Source: an uncultured Lacinutrix sp. (GTDB taxonomy: Bacteria > Bacteroidota > Bacteroidia > Flavobacteriales > Flavobacteriaceae). Taken from it: DNA of 64,000 bases. A model generated the notes under the pieces. The model had not been told where the DNA came from and made no database searches. It saw nothing but the letters and a program-made list of their open reading frames with translations. The stretch is taken from contig NZ_CANMSJ010000004.1 of the NCBI RefSeq assembly GCF_947500605.1, positions 273,016 through 337,015 of the forward strand, read 5' to 3'. The translations under genes were made by a program, and so were the position numbers. This document shows positions 27,389 through 36,284 of this stretch, piece after piece; position 1 is the stretch's first letter; every line of letters begins with the position of its first letter.

Positions 27389-28896
27389 GTCTTAATAAAA
27401 ACATACTCCGTACCATATTAATAATCTCATATATTATGATTGTAGCCTTGATTATATCTGGTATAAGTGCGCTTTTTAGTTACTTAAATACGGGAGCAGA
27501 CAGAAGTACGATGCTACATACCGAAATACAAAAAATTGAACAATACGCTCCAAAATTAATTTGGGAACCTTTAAACAATGAAGGTCGCCCAATGGATAAC
27601 GAAAATCTAAATGCCTTACAAAACGATTATTTAGATGCTTGGTATGTCAAACAAGTGGCATACAAAAGCAATAAAACTGCTGGTATAAAAGATTATTATA
27701 CCGATAGCGCTAGAAAAAACCTATATGCATTTATAGAATTAAACAAAGCTGAAAACACAACCATTGAAGCCACAACATTAAACCATAAACCTACTTTAAA
27801 GTTTTTTAGTGAAGACGGTCAACTTGCTGTCATTACAGATAGAAATGTTGTAGAATATAAACGGGTGTTTAAAGCTGAAAAATTAGTACTAGAAACAACA
27901 GAAACCTCAACTTACAAAATGGTGTTTTTGCTAGAAGATGGATTTTGGCGTATTAGACATTTAGTTAAAGAAAACACTAAACCTTACGCACCACAAATAG
28001 CAAAAATTGAAACTGATAGTTTAATTATTAAAGGGATTAATTACTATCCAAAAGCAACACCTTGGAATATGTTTGGTGACGCTTTCGCGAAAGACACAAT
28101 TGCCAACGACTTTAAAGTTATTAAAGACGCTGGCTTAAATTCGGTTAGAATTTTTGTGCAATATGATGACTTTGGAAAAGCTGATGTAGATCCTAAAAAG
28201 CTAGAAAAATTAAAACAAACTTTAGATGCTGCGGAAGAACAAAACCTAAAAGTAGTAGTAACGTTATTTGATTTTTATGGTGATTATTCTGTAATGAATT
28301 GGACCTTAAATCAACGTCACGCAGAAACTATAGTCTCTACTTTTAAAGACCACAACGCTATTATTGCTTGGGATATTAAAAACGAACCAAACCTTGATTT
28401 TGAGTCTAGAGGAAAAGATATGGTTATTGCTTGGTTAGACAACATGATAGATTTAGTAAAATCTATAGATAAGGTACATCCTGTAACTATTGGTTGGTCT
28501 AATACCCAAAGTGCACCAATTTTAAAAGATAAGGTAGACATTGTTTCGTTTCATTATTATGAAGGCTTAAGCGAATTGGATGCTGCCATAAAAACGATGC
28601 AAAACCAAATACCAAACAAACCATTAGTATTGCAAGAATTTGGAATGTCATCTTATAGCGGATTTTGGAAACCATTTGGAAGCTCTGAAGAAGACCAAGC
28701 TAATTATCACAAAAAAATCCAAGAGATTATTGCTTCTAATAAGTTGCAATTTATGTCTTGGACTTTATATGATTTTGTTGATGTACCAAAAGCAGTTGTA
28801 GGTAGCAGACCTTGGCGTCGTAATACCCAAAAACGTTTTGGATTTATCGATAAAAATGGTGTAAAAAAGGCGTCATTTAAATATATTACTAATTAA
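27382..28896 (+). CDS. membrane-anchored GH5/cellulase-like glycoside hydrolase
   Basis: A 504-residue protein with one N-terminal span (ILRTILIISYIMIVALIISGI), a ~150-residue NTF2-like domain, and a TIM-barrel from ~215. The glycosidase residues are in place: acid/base Glu in AWDIKNEPN (~residue 337) and nucleophile Glu in VLQEFGMSS (~417), with FHYYEG and SWTLYDF. The GH5/clan A type is clear, the substrate is not. Many exopolysaccharide machines carry such a periplasmic hydrolase, and the operon position argues for that here (inference). An inverted-repeat element follows the stop. Confidence 0.85.
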   Translation: MVGLNKNILRTILIISYIMIVALIISGISALFSYLNTGADRSTMLHTEIQKIEQYAPKLIWEPLNNEGRPMDNENLNALQNDYLDAWYVKQVAYKSNKTAGIKDYYTDSARKNLYAFIELNKAENTTIEATTLNHKPTLKFFSEDGQLAVITDRNVVEYKRVFKAEKLVLETTETSTYKMVFLLEDGFWRIRHLVKENTKPYAPQIAKIETDSLIIKGINYYPKATPWNMFGDAFAKDTIANDFKVIKDAGLNSVRIFVQYDDFGKADVDPKKLEKLKQTLDAAEEQNLKVVVTLFDFYGDYSVMNWTLNQRHAETIVSTFKDHNAIIAWDIKNEPNLDFESRGKDMVIAWLDNMIDLVKSIDKVHPVTIGWSNTQSAPILKDKVDIVSFHYYEGLSELDAAIKTMQNQIPNKPLVLQEFGMSSYSGFWKPFGSSEEDQANYHKKIQEIIASNKLQFMSWTLYDFVDVPKAVVGSRPWRRNTQKRFGFIDKNGVKKASFKYITN

Positions 28897-28930
28897 TACT
28901 TTTAATCAAATACATTATTCGTAGTTCGTT

Positions 28931-29018
28931 TGTCATTCAGAGCGAAGCGAAGAATCTCAATAACAAAACAGTATTGATTTATAAAGATTCTTCAGTCGTA
29001 CCTCCTTCTGAATGACAA
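28931..29018. repeat. MITE-like inverted repeat with TGTCATTC / GAATGACA ends
   Basis: The left arm tgtcattcagagcgaag (from 28931) and the right arm ending ccttctgaatgaca (29018) are inverted copies, with internal agaatct/agattctt also inverted, giving a long imperfect hairpin. A related copy lies at 30690-30734 and a shorter relative at 51863-51884. It is the main content of the 303-base gap 28897-29199 and may end transcription of the GH5 operon. Confidence 0.7.
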
Positions 29019-29199
29019 CATTTTAAAACTCACTTTAATCTTGAAATTTATCATATTTTCAATACTGTTTTTGTAATTCTTGTAAAAACAAAGACTATCA
29101 AATTAAGTAGGTTAACTTGAGAGTCTTTGATAATAATGTCAATAAACTGACACTTGATATATTATTTGTTTGGGACAAAAAAGGTATCGTATATTACTG

Positions 29200-30447
29200 T
29201 TATTCTAGTGTTGTTGGTTCTAAAACCACTGCTTTTTCTTTTGTTTTTCTTGCTGTTTTACTTGGCGACTTTTTAGCAATAATAGCATCAAACTTATTTA
29301 AATACATGTCTGCAATTTTCTCCATTGGATACGCTGTTGCTGCTTGATAATTAGATTTTCCTAAAGCAATTCTGTGAGCGTCGTTTGTTACAATAGCCTC
29401 AATTGCTGTTGCTAAACTATCTACAGATGTAGGCTCAAAAAATTCACCTTTATAACCTTCGTCTTTTACTAATAAAGCAAGATCTCCTAAATCCGGCATC
29501 ACTACTGCTTTACCATAACTTCCTGCTTGATGTAAAACACCTGAGCTTCCTGTTGTTGATGTATAAGGAAATACAACTACCGCACTTTCTTTAAATAAGG
29601 TTGGCACTTCATATTCTTCAACATACCCCGTAAAACGTACTTGCGGCACATGCTTATAATCTTCTTGGACTTTTGCTAAATAACCTGGCACATTTGGGTT
29701 GTCTGTTCCTGCAATTACAACTTCAAGATCTAATCCTGTAGACGCTCTTACTTTCTCAACCGCTTCAATCATACCCTCTACTTTTTTGTAGGTTCCAAAT
29801 TTACCAAAAGTCATAACTTGTAAAGGACCTTGTGGTAAATCGTATTCTGGCTTTTCTTCAGAAATCTCAAAAGTTCCGTGCGGAATTAATGTCACATTTT
29901 TAGCTTTATATTTTTTCTCTAAAATGTCAACATACTTTTGCATTGTTACTGCAACCGTATCTGCTTGTAAGATTAACCTTGTCAAGCTTGTTCCAATAAA
30001 ACCATATACTTTTTGCATGATTTTGCTACTTGTAAATCCTGCTGATCCTAAATCTACTTCTTCTAATATATTATGCAATAACACGATATTAGGAATCTTT
30101 TTTAGTTTACAAACCAATGGTAACATTAATCCTAAAGCTGCTGCTATTTTTTTGTCTCCAAACTTCATGAATTGTAAGTTGAATAAAACTGCATCTGGCT
30201 TAGTTTTACTTATAGCTTTAGTTACATTTAAAATATTTGTGTAACTATTAAAAGCCCAGCACTCTTTAACTGTAATCTTACAACCATCTTCTGTAAAAGC
30301 AATATCTTTTGCTCCTTCTGTTTTATCTGTTAATAAAACAATTTCAGTAACATTTTCTTTTTGTCTAAAGTGCTTTACTAAATGGTAAGCATACTCATTT
30401 AAAGTTACCTTACTTGGTGGATATGCTGTTACGATTGCTAGTTTCAT
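29200..30447 (-). CDS. GT4 family glycosyltransferase
   Basis: A 415-residue GT-B fold enzyme. The N-terminal half opens LAIVTAYPPSKVTLNEYAYHLVKHF, and the C-terminal nucleotide-sugar half has TFGKFGTYKKVEGMIEAV, the VRFTGYVEEYEVPTLF motif and VVVFPYTSTTGSSGVLHQAGSYGKAVV, typical of GT4. It is cytosolic with no membrane span. The tail (SPSKTARKTKEKAVVLEPTTLE) is a flexible extension. It stands alone under its own LytTR-type promoter and is flanked by two copies of the GAATGACA repeat. With the flippase and TPR-barrel genes it resembles the PelF/PelG/PelB component set (analogy only). Confidence 0.9.
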   Translation of the reverse strand: MKLAIVTAYPPSKVTLNEYAYHLVKHFRQKENVTEIVLLTDKTEGAKDIAFTEDGCKITVKECWAFNSYTNILNVTKAISKTKPDAVLFNLQFMKFGDKKIAAALGLMLPLVCKLKKIPNIVLLHNILEEVDLGSAGFTSSKIMQKVYGFIGTSLTRLILQADTVAVTMQKYVDILEKKYKAKNVTLIPHGTFEISEEKPEYDLPQGPLQVMTFGKFGTYKKVEGMIEAVEKVRASTGLDLEVVIAGTDNPNVPGYLAKVQEDYKHVPQVRFTGYVEEYEVPTLFKESAVVVFPYTSTTGSSGVLHQAGSYGKAVVMPDLGDLALLVKDEGYKGEFFEPTSVDSLATAIEAIVTNDAHRIALGKSNYQAATAYPMEKIADMYLNKFDAIIAKKSPSKTARKTKEKAVVLEPTTLE

Positions 30448-30486
30448 TATTATATGTTTTTAATATATTGTTTCTTAATTACACTA

Positions 30487-30571
30487 CAAATTTGCGTTAT
30501 TAAAGAGACATATTCAGTTGAGTTTAGATAGGTTGCAAGTTGCTGTCGACGAATGGAAAGTAAGTGTCGTT
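30487..30571 (-). promoter_or_regulatory. LytTR-type regulon promoter P2 (GT4 gene)
   Basis: Plus-strand boxes tgtcgac (30544, extended tgtcgacgaatgg) and tgtcgtt (30565) are 21 bp apart; tttagat at 30523 is a further 21 bp towards the gene. A -7-like CAAATTTG (30487-30494, one mismatch to TANNTTTG) lies 49 bp from the central box. Confidence 0.75.
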
Positions 30572-30689
30572 TCACTTTTTTATCGATGGTTGTATTTTAA
30601 TGTTTTTATGAAGAAATGATGAAAATAATCTTTTCATTTAGAAGGAGATGCCACTTAAAAATCTATACTTCCTACAACACTCTTATATG

Positions 30690-30734
30690 AGATTCTTCGC
30701 TTCGCTCTGAATGACAGTCTTGCTCTGAATGACA
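30690..30734. repeat. second copy of the GAATGACA-ended repeat
   Basis: It contains agattcttcgcttcgctctgaatgaca and then a second short ctctgaatgaca. This is the reverse complement of the left arm of the element at 28931. It sits directly after the flippase stop. Confidence 0.7.
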
Positions 30735-30746
30735 TACTCTAATATT

Positions 30747-31991
30747 TTACTTCTCATTCTTCACATTAAAAATAAAGAAAGACAATTGCATGACTAACAA
30801 TAACACCATTGCTATAATCTGCATGTGTACTACCTGCTCTAAACTGTCATGAAAAAAGATAACTAATACCATTTGAAGCATTCCGAAGATTCCTGAAATT
30901 ACTACAGGAATAAATTTATCTAACGATAAGTAGTAATAAGCAAAGATGTTTGATATGGCAAACAAACCTGTTGCTAATGCGTACTTCCATAATAATGGAG
31001 CCATCTCCAAATAGCTATCTCCAAATAACATGGTAATTGCTGTTTCTGGAAACAATGCGCAACCAATAACTATTGCTGTTGCAATTGCTGCGATGTAACC
31101 AACGTATTCAAATAAAATAGGCGCTGTTGCTTTTCCTTCTTTTTTAAGCTGAACCACTGTTGGCAATAATAACATGACAAACATCCAAGCTACGAAGTAT
31201 ACTATACGACCTATTAAAGCTAAAGAAGCGTACAAACCTGCATCGTAAGCATCAAAGTAATGTTTCACTAATAAGATGTCACTATTGTTAATTATAATCT
31301 GTGTAAGCTCGTAAAACGCTGTAATTATAAAAAAGCTTTTAACTTGTTTAGATTGGCTAGCTTCAATAGCAATTGATTTTTTAAAGTTTAAGTTTTTAAA
31401 TTTGAAAGGCACTAAACCAAATCCAAAAGAGATTAAAATTCCGATAGCAATCACAACCGAAGATTGTATATCAAACAAAAAGATTAACGCTAACGTAATT
31501 ACTAATCGACTTAGCATTTCAGCTTGATAGGTAATTGATAAAGACTTGAATTCTTTTTTACCTTGAAAGACACCTCTGTTTACACTCATTAAAAAGTATA
31601 AAGGCACCCCAATTCCAAAAATAGTAAACATGCTAGAAGACGACGTATTAAAAACCGCTTGTAATTGATTTGCAAAAACAATAATTAACGCTCCCAACCC
31701 TAAACCAACAATTGTTGCATTTTTATAAAATTTTGAAATAAAATTTGTAAAAGTTTCGTTTTCAAAAACCACAGAAAACTTTGCAGTTACCAATTGAAAC
31801 GTCATAGCTACAAAAGATAGCACTAATAAAAAGGTAATTAATACAGCAGCATCTGCAAATTGTGCTGGACCTAACACACGACCTAAAATAAGATTGTACA
31901 AATAATTTCCTCCATTTACTGCCAATACGCTTAGCATAAACAATTGTTCTTGAGATATTTTTTTTGGTATTGAAAGAGATAGAGCTTGCAT
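30747..31991 (-). CDS. polysaccharide flippase (Wzx/MATE-like)
   Basis: A 414-residue integral membrane protein with about 12 hydrophobic spans and the oligosaccharide-flippase opening LFMLSVLAVNGGNYLYNLILGRVLGPAQFADAAVL. The middle has NRGVFQGKKEFKSLS and a basic loop FKFKNLNFKKSI. It should move lipid-linked or nascent glycan across the inner membrane. It lies 27 bases behind the STAS gene and shares its promoter. Length and topology also fit PelG-type proteins, but sequence alone does not decide between Wzx and PelG. Confidence 0.88.
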   Translation of the reverse strand: MQALSLSIPKKISQEQLFMLSVLAVNGGNYLYNLILGRVLGPAQFADAAVLITFLLVLSFVAMTFQLVTAKFSVVFENETFTNFISKFYKNATIVGLGLGALIIVFANQLQAVFNTSSSSMFTIFGIGVPLYFLMSVNRGVFQGKKEFKSLSITYQAEMLSRLVITLALIFLFDIQSSVVIAIGILISFGFGLVPFKFKNLNFKKSIAIEASQSKQVKSFFIITAFYELTQIIINNSDILLVKHYFDAYDAGLYASLALIGRIVYFVAWMFVMLLLPTVVQLKKEGKATAPILFEYVGYIAAIATAIVIGCALFPETAITMLFGDSYLEMAPLLWKYALATGLFAISNIFAYYYLSLDKFIPVVISGIFGMLQMVLVIFFHDSLEQVVHMQIIAMVLLLVMQLSFFIFNVKNEK

Positions 31992-32018
31992 CTTATTAAG
32001 TGTTTTTGGTATTATTAA

Positions 32019-32297
32019 TTAGGCTATGTTAGAAAACTGATAATCTTCGTAGATTTCTTCACTTCTAAAGCCTGTAACAAAAAATGGATTACTTTTTAAT
32101 GCTTCATTTTTATACATTTCTTTTAATGTATAAAGTGCAGATTCATCAATTTCAGTAACCTTATCAAAGTCAATGGTTAAGTTTCTAAAAGGATTTTGAA
32201 TTAATCCAAAATGCATTTTAAAGTTTCTTACCGTTGTTGCGTTTAATTTACCTTCTAATGTAATTGTATTGTCTTGTTGTGAAATTGTTAATGCCAT
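32019..32297 (-). CDS. STAS domain protein (anti-sigma-factor-antagonist-like)
   Basis: I take the ATG at 32297 (MALTISQQDNTITLEGKL), giving 92 residues; an upstream ATG at 32339 overlaps the predicted -7 region. The fold is STAS: alternating strands, NLTIDFDKVTEIDESALYTLKEMYK with a serine at the usual phosphorylation-loop position, and FFVTGFRSEEIYED. Such proteins are switch partners. Here it is coupled to a flippase gene and a LytTR-type promoter, so control of polysaccharide export is the natural guess. No cognate serine kinase is seen in the window. Confidence 0.8.
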   Translation of the reverse strand: MALTISQQDNTITLEGKLNATTVRNFKMHFGLIQNPFRNLTIDFDKVTEIDESALYTLKEMYKNEALKSNPFFVTGFRSEEIYEDYQFSNIA

Positions 32298-32336
32298 AAT
32301 TGTTATTTTTAAATTGTTTGTGTTTGATTTCTGATA

Positions 32337-32400
32337 CAAAGATGCGACGCAAACCTCTCAAAGACTTTTGAATTTCGATGAGTGGACCATTGGTGTAGAC
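32337..32400 (-). promoter_or_regulatory. LytTR-type regulon promoter P3 (STAS/flippase operon)
   Basis: The plus-strand central box tgtagacgaatg (32394) and tttcgatgagtgg (32373; 10 of 13 identical to the full box) are 21 bp apart. The distal box at 32415 is poor. A -7-like CATCTTTG (minus strand, 32337-32344) lies 49 bp from the central box. Confidence 0.7.
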
Positions 32401-32449
32401 GAATGATTGAATATGAATGCTTAACTTGCAAATGATTTAAAACTAGAAC

Positions 32450-34510
32450 ATGAAACTCAAATCTATACTCCTACTTACCTTATTACTAACTGCTATTTTT
32501 GGCTATTCGCAAGACATGCAAGAAGGCTTTACCTATCTAGAAACTGGTAAGTACGCTAAAGCGGAAACGTTTTTTAAAACCATATTAAAGGAACATCCAG
32601 ACAATAAAACTGCTAGACTATGTTATGGTCGTGCCATTGGATTAAACGGAAAACCAGAAGAAGCAAACACTCTTTTTACAATCTTATTAGCAGATTATCC
32701 AACAGATTTTGAGGTAAAACTAAATTATGGCGAATCTTTATTATGGAATAGTAATTTTCCAAAAGCAAAAACTTATTTTAAAAGTTTAATAGACGAAGAC
32801 CCTAAAAGCTTTCCGGCATTATTAAGTTATGCTAACACCTTATCCAATTTAAAAGAATATGAAGATGCTTTAAAATATGTTGATAAAGCATTGGACGTAT
32901 TACCAGGAAACCCAAATGCTTTAACCTCTAAAAAGTATATGTATTTAGGATACGCTTATCAAAAACAACAAGCACAACAATACGATGAAGCAGAAGCCTT
33001 ATTAAAACAAAATCTTACATTGTTTAATAATGACAAAGACACATTATTAAACTTAGCAAACCTATATTTAATAGCAAATAGACTAGACGATGCTAAAGCA
33101 ACGTATGATATTTTAGCCGAAAACCCTGAAAATAAAATTACTGCATTAAATGGTTTAGCATTAGTAAATCATTTAAAAGGAAAAGAAAAAGATGCTCTAC
33201 AATTAAGCCAGCAAGCTTATGATAGTTTAGAGGATACAGCAGACACAACACTTACACAACAAACAACAGAGCGTTATGCACAGGCTTTAATTTGGAATAA
33301 AAAATATAAAACTGCGGATACACTTATAGCTAAATTAATAGAAACCCAACCCAACGATAATTGGGTATTAGCCTTACGCGCTACTCTTAATATTTATAAA
33401 AGTGATTTTAAAAAGAGTGTAAAAGATTATAATCAAATTTTGGTTAATGATAGTACATCTTTTGATGGCAATCTTGGAAACGCAAATGCCTTAAAAGCAT
33501 TAGGTAAATATGATGATGCTTATACTTCTGCCGAAAACACTCTAAAGTTTTACAAGAACCAAAAAGACGCTACTAACTTTATAAAAAATCTTAACACTAC
33601 ATTTACACCTTCTTACGAAGGAAAAACATCGTATACTTTTGATAATGGAGATAACGAAGCATTTGCTTTTAACAATAGTGTCGAGTTTCCTTTTTCTACA
33701 AAATTTAAAATTTTAGGAAGCTATAATTACAGAAGTACTACTAATGCTGTTACTAATAACGATGCTACCTCTAACGACTTTAGTGCAGGTATATCTTATC
33801 AATTATTACCAAACTTAACCTTTAAAGGTACTGCAGGATTAACATCGGCAAAAGCAACCACTAATGATTACACACAACTATTAACAGATGTGTCTTTTAA
33901 TATAAAACCTTTTAAGCTACAGGATTTAACGGTTGGTTACAAACGTGAATTACAAAGCTTTAATGCAGAGTTATTAGATCGTGAAATTGTACAAAATAAC
34001 TTTTATGCTAATTACAGTTTAAACACTAATTTTAATTTAGGATGGTTTACACAATACTTTTATACTAGCCAAAGTGATAGTAATGCTAGAAATTTATTGT
34101 TTACGTCTTTATACTACAATATATTACCAAAACCTTCGCTTAAAGCTGGTTTAAACTACCAATACATTACGTTTAAAAACCAAGTACCAACAATCTATTT
34201 TTCTCCAGAAACATTTAATGCTGTAGAAGTTTTTGTTAATATTATTAAAGACGAAAATATTGCAAAACCTAAAGAATGGTTTTACGAACTTACTGCAGCA
34301 ACAGGATTACAATACATAGAAGACGACAGTAGCCAAAGCACTTACAGAATACAAGGAAAATTGGGTTATAAATTCTCGGAGCGTTGTATGGCTAATTTAT
34401 TTGGCACACGAAGTAACATTGCCTCTGCAACTGCAGCAGGATTTACCTTTAACGAAATTGGATTACGTTTTAAATGGTTATTATTTGAAAAACCGCTTTT
34501 TAGGGAATAA
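32450..34510 (+). CDS. TPR protein with C-terminal outer-membrane beta-barrel (YaiO-like exporter)
   Basis: A 686-residue protein with signal peptide (residues 1-20, ending FGYSQ). Residues ~25-380 are tandem TPR units (EGFTYLETGKYAKAETFFKTILKEHPDN, GESLLWNSNFPKAKTYFKSLIDEDP, and others). From ~390 to the end alternating aromatic/polar strands form a YaiO-type barrel ending FKWLLFEKPLFRE. TPR plus porin is the architecture of exporters such as PelB, PgaA and BcsC, so secretion of the exopolysaccharide is the likely role. The promoter region is shared with the divergent STAS operon. A terminator follows. Confidence 0.85.
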   Translation: MKLKSILLLTLLLTAIFGYSQDMQEGFTYLETGKYAKAETFFKTILKEHPDNKTARLCYGRAIGLNGKPEEANTLFTILLADYPTDFEVKLNYGESLLWNSNFPKAKTYFKSLIDEDPKSFPALLSYANTLSNLKEYEDALKYVDKALDVLPGNPNALTSKKYMYLGYAYQKQQAQQYDEAEALLKQNLTLFNNDKDTLLNLANLYLIANRLDDAKATYDILAENPENKITALNGLALVNHLKGKEKDALQLSQQAYDSLEDTADTTLTQQTTERYAQALIWNKKYKTADTLIAKLIETQPNDNWVLALRATLNIYKSDFKKSVKDYNQILVNDSTSFDGNLGNANALKALGKYDDAYTSAENTLKFYKNQKDATNFIKNLNTTFTPSYEGKTSYTFDNGDNEAFAFNNSVEFPFSTKFKILGSYNYRSTTNAVTNNDATSNDFSAGISYQLLPNLTFKGTAGLTSAKATTNDYTQLLTDVSFNIKPFKLQDLTVGYKRELQSFNAELLDREIVQNNFYANYSLNTNFNLGWFTQYFYTSQSDSNARNLLFTSLYYNILPKPSLKAGLNYQYITFKNQVPTIYFSPETFNAVEVFVNIIKDENIAKPKEWFYELTAATGLQYIEDDSSQSTYRIQGKLGYKFSERCMANLFGTRSNIASATAAGFTFNEIGLRFKWLLFEKPLFRE

Positions 34511-34527
34511 AACATAGCAATTAAGCA

Positions 34528-34558
34528 AAAAAACACAAGCCTTACGCTTGTGTTTTTT
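34528..34558. terminator. bidirectional terminator
   Basis: Perfect stem aaaaaacacaagc/gcttgtgtttttt with a 5-base loop, between the convergent TPR-barrel gene and the redoxin gene. Confidence 0.92.
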
Positions 34559-34583
34559 AAAATAAAATATAATCTGCTATTAA

Positions 34584-35354
34584 TTATCCTCTACTAGCTT
34601 TTACAGGGCAACCTATTGCTTTGGTTAAAGTAACCTCTGGCTTTTTACCTGCTTGTAAAGCTTTTATTGCATCTTCAACATACTTAACTTTTACATCTTC
34701 TGGAGATTTAGAATTATCATCTATTGCACCTATATATTGAACTTTACGATCTTTATCTAATAAAAACACATGTGGCGTTCTTACCGCTCCATATTGTGGA
34801 TAAATTTTCTGACCTTCGTCTACTAAATAAGAAAACGTAAATCCTTTTTCTTTAGCTCTTGCTTGCATTGCTGCATAACCTTCTTTTTCGTTTTCTGGAC
34901 TGTTTGGGTTTATAGCAATTACCGAATAACCTTGTGGTGCATACGTATTATGTAACTCGATTAAACGGTCTTCATATAACTTTGAAAAAGGACATTCGTT
35001 ACAAGTAAATGTTACAATATAACCTTTAGCATTATCGATACTAGCTAGAGAAACCATTGAACCATCTACATTTTTAAGATTAAAATCTGTAGCGACATCT
35101 CCAATATTATAGCCTCCAATTTCCTCTATAGTTTTTGTTTGTTCTGGGCTACCTCCTTTAGGCGGTCCTTTTCTATCTCCTCCATGTGGTGGTGGTCCTT
35201 TTCGGTCTCCATGTTCATGGTCACCTTCTGGTCCATGACCTCTACCATCATGCTCTAAAGCTATTTCGTTTTTATTACTCTCCTTATCTTTACAAGACAT
35301 TAATACTCCTACAGATAAAGCAAGCATTACAAATACTACACGCATTCTATTCAT
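34584..35354 (-). CDS. redoxin-family lipoprotein with His/Gly/Pro-rich linker
   Basis: A 256-residue exported protein with lipobox GVLMSC (Cys 21). Residues ~33-72 are a low-complexity linker rich in H, G, P, D and K (HDGRGHGPEGDHEHGDRKGPPPHGG) that could bind metal. The rest is a peroxiredoxin/AhpC-TSA-like fold starting GDVATDFNLKNVDG, with the thiol motif FTCNECPFSKLYEDRL (CxxC) and AVRTPHVFLLD for the cis-Pro region. It probably reduces thiols or handles metals in the periplasm. It lies 11 bases after the TlpA-like gene, forming one operon. Confidence 0.85.
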   Translation of the reverse strand: MNRMRVVFVMLALSVGVLMSCKDKESNKNEIALEHDGRGHGPEGDHEHGDRKGPPPHGGDRKGPPKGGSPEQTKTIEEIGGYNIGDVATDFNLKNVDGSMVSLASIDNAKGYIVTFTCNECPFSKLYEDRLIELHNTYAPQGYSVIAINPNSPENEKEGYAAMQARAKEKGFTFSYLVDEGQKIYPQYGAVRTPHVFLLDKDRKVQYIGAIDDNSKSPEDVKVKYVEDAIKALQAGKKPEVTLTKAIGCPVKASRG

Positions 35355-35365
35355 TTTTAAATTAT

Positions 35366-35923
35366 TTAATTATTAATTGTTTTATTTATTTCTGTTTCTA
35401 AGTCTTCTACACTTTCAAACGAACGCTCGAAAAAAGCACGTTTTTTATTGTTAAAAACAATGGTAAATGGTATTGCTCCAGACCAGTTTGAATCTATTTT
35501 ATCTATCCAAGTGTTAGAATCTGGATCATCTAAAATAACCACTTTATTAGTTATATTTTTTGTCTTTAAAAACGGTTTAAGCTTAGTATCAATATCTTTT
35601 GGAAAATCCATACTCACCAATAACACCTCAACATCAGGATATTTATCTGCATAGGCTTCGATATATGGTAATTCTTTAACGCAAGGCGCGCACCACATTG
35701 CCCAGAAATTAACAATGTAGGTTTTATTAGTATTTGTATATAATAAAGGTTCAATTTCTTCAAAATTATAAACAGAAATACTATCGTTAATTGTTTTATT
35801 ACTAACAGTTGACGCTGCAGTATTATCAGATTTAATACCATTACAGCTTGCGCAAAAACAGAATACTAACAACAGCACTATTATTGCTTGTAATTTTTGT
35901 TTTACAAAGAGTGTTTTTACCAA
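35366..35923 (-). CDS. TlpA-like thioredoxin-fold lipoprotein
   Basis: A 185-residue protein with an N-terminal lipoprotein signal (VLLLVFCFCASC) and a thioredoxin fold holding the active site NFWAMWCAPCVKELPYIEAYA (WCxxC). The cis-Pro loop is AIPFTIVFNNK. It is a predicted periplasmic thiol-disulfide reductase, and first gene of the pair with the redoxin lipoprotein, suggesting an electron relay between them. Confidence 0.9.
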   Translation of the reverse strand: MVKTLFVKQKLQAIIVLLLVFCFCASCNGIKSDNTAASTVSNKTINDSISVYNFEEIEPLLYTNTNKTYIVNFWAMWCAPCVKELPYIEAYADKYPDVEVLLVSMDFPKDIDTKLKPFLKTKNITNKVVILDDPDSNTWIDKIDSNWSGAIPFTIVFNNKKRAFFERSFESVEDLETEINKTINN

Positions 35924-36284
35924 AATAGGAAGGTTTAAAATAGTAAGACTTTTTAAATTGTAAAAGGTTTAATTAGGAGTTTGTTATTTTTATTAAGCAA
36001 TCAAATTAAAATAACTGTAAAATTAACTCCTTCTGAACCAAAACTTATTCCCTAAATAAAAAATAGTATTCGGTTTCTAATACTTATTAACATTACTCAG
36101 GCAACTATTAAATACACAGTAAAACACTCGTTTATTTTTTAATTACTCAAAAAACAACAGTAATCATCGTCGTTTTTTAACGGATAAACTCACCTTTAAA
36201 CCTTAAAAAATTACTATATTTACTCTTAATTCGCTATTAACCATTAATAAGCCTCAAATCTTATTAAAAATTAACCATCTAGTT
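35924..36284. other. 361-base gap, promoter region only
   Basis: An AT-rich divergent region between the TlpA-like gene and the PAS kinase. It holds presumably both promoters. I see no LytTR-type box, RNA gene or credible small reading frame in it. Confidence 0.5.

Noticed and set aside
29117..29347. 76-codon plus-strand frame over the end of the GT4 gene
   Set aside because: It is mostly antisense to a clear glycosyltransferase and has no protein-like features.
20181..34510. c-di-GMP control of the polysaccharide locus
   Set aside because: I see no GGDEF, EAL, HD-GYP or PilZ protein in the window.
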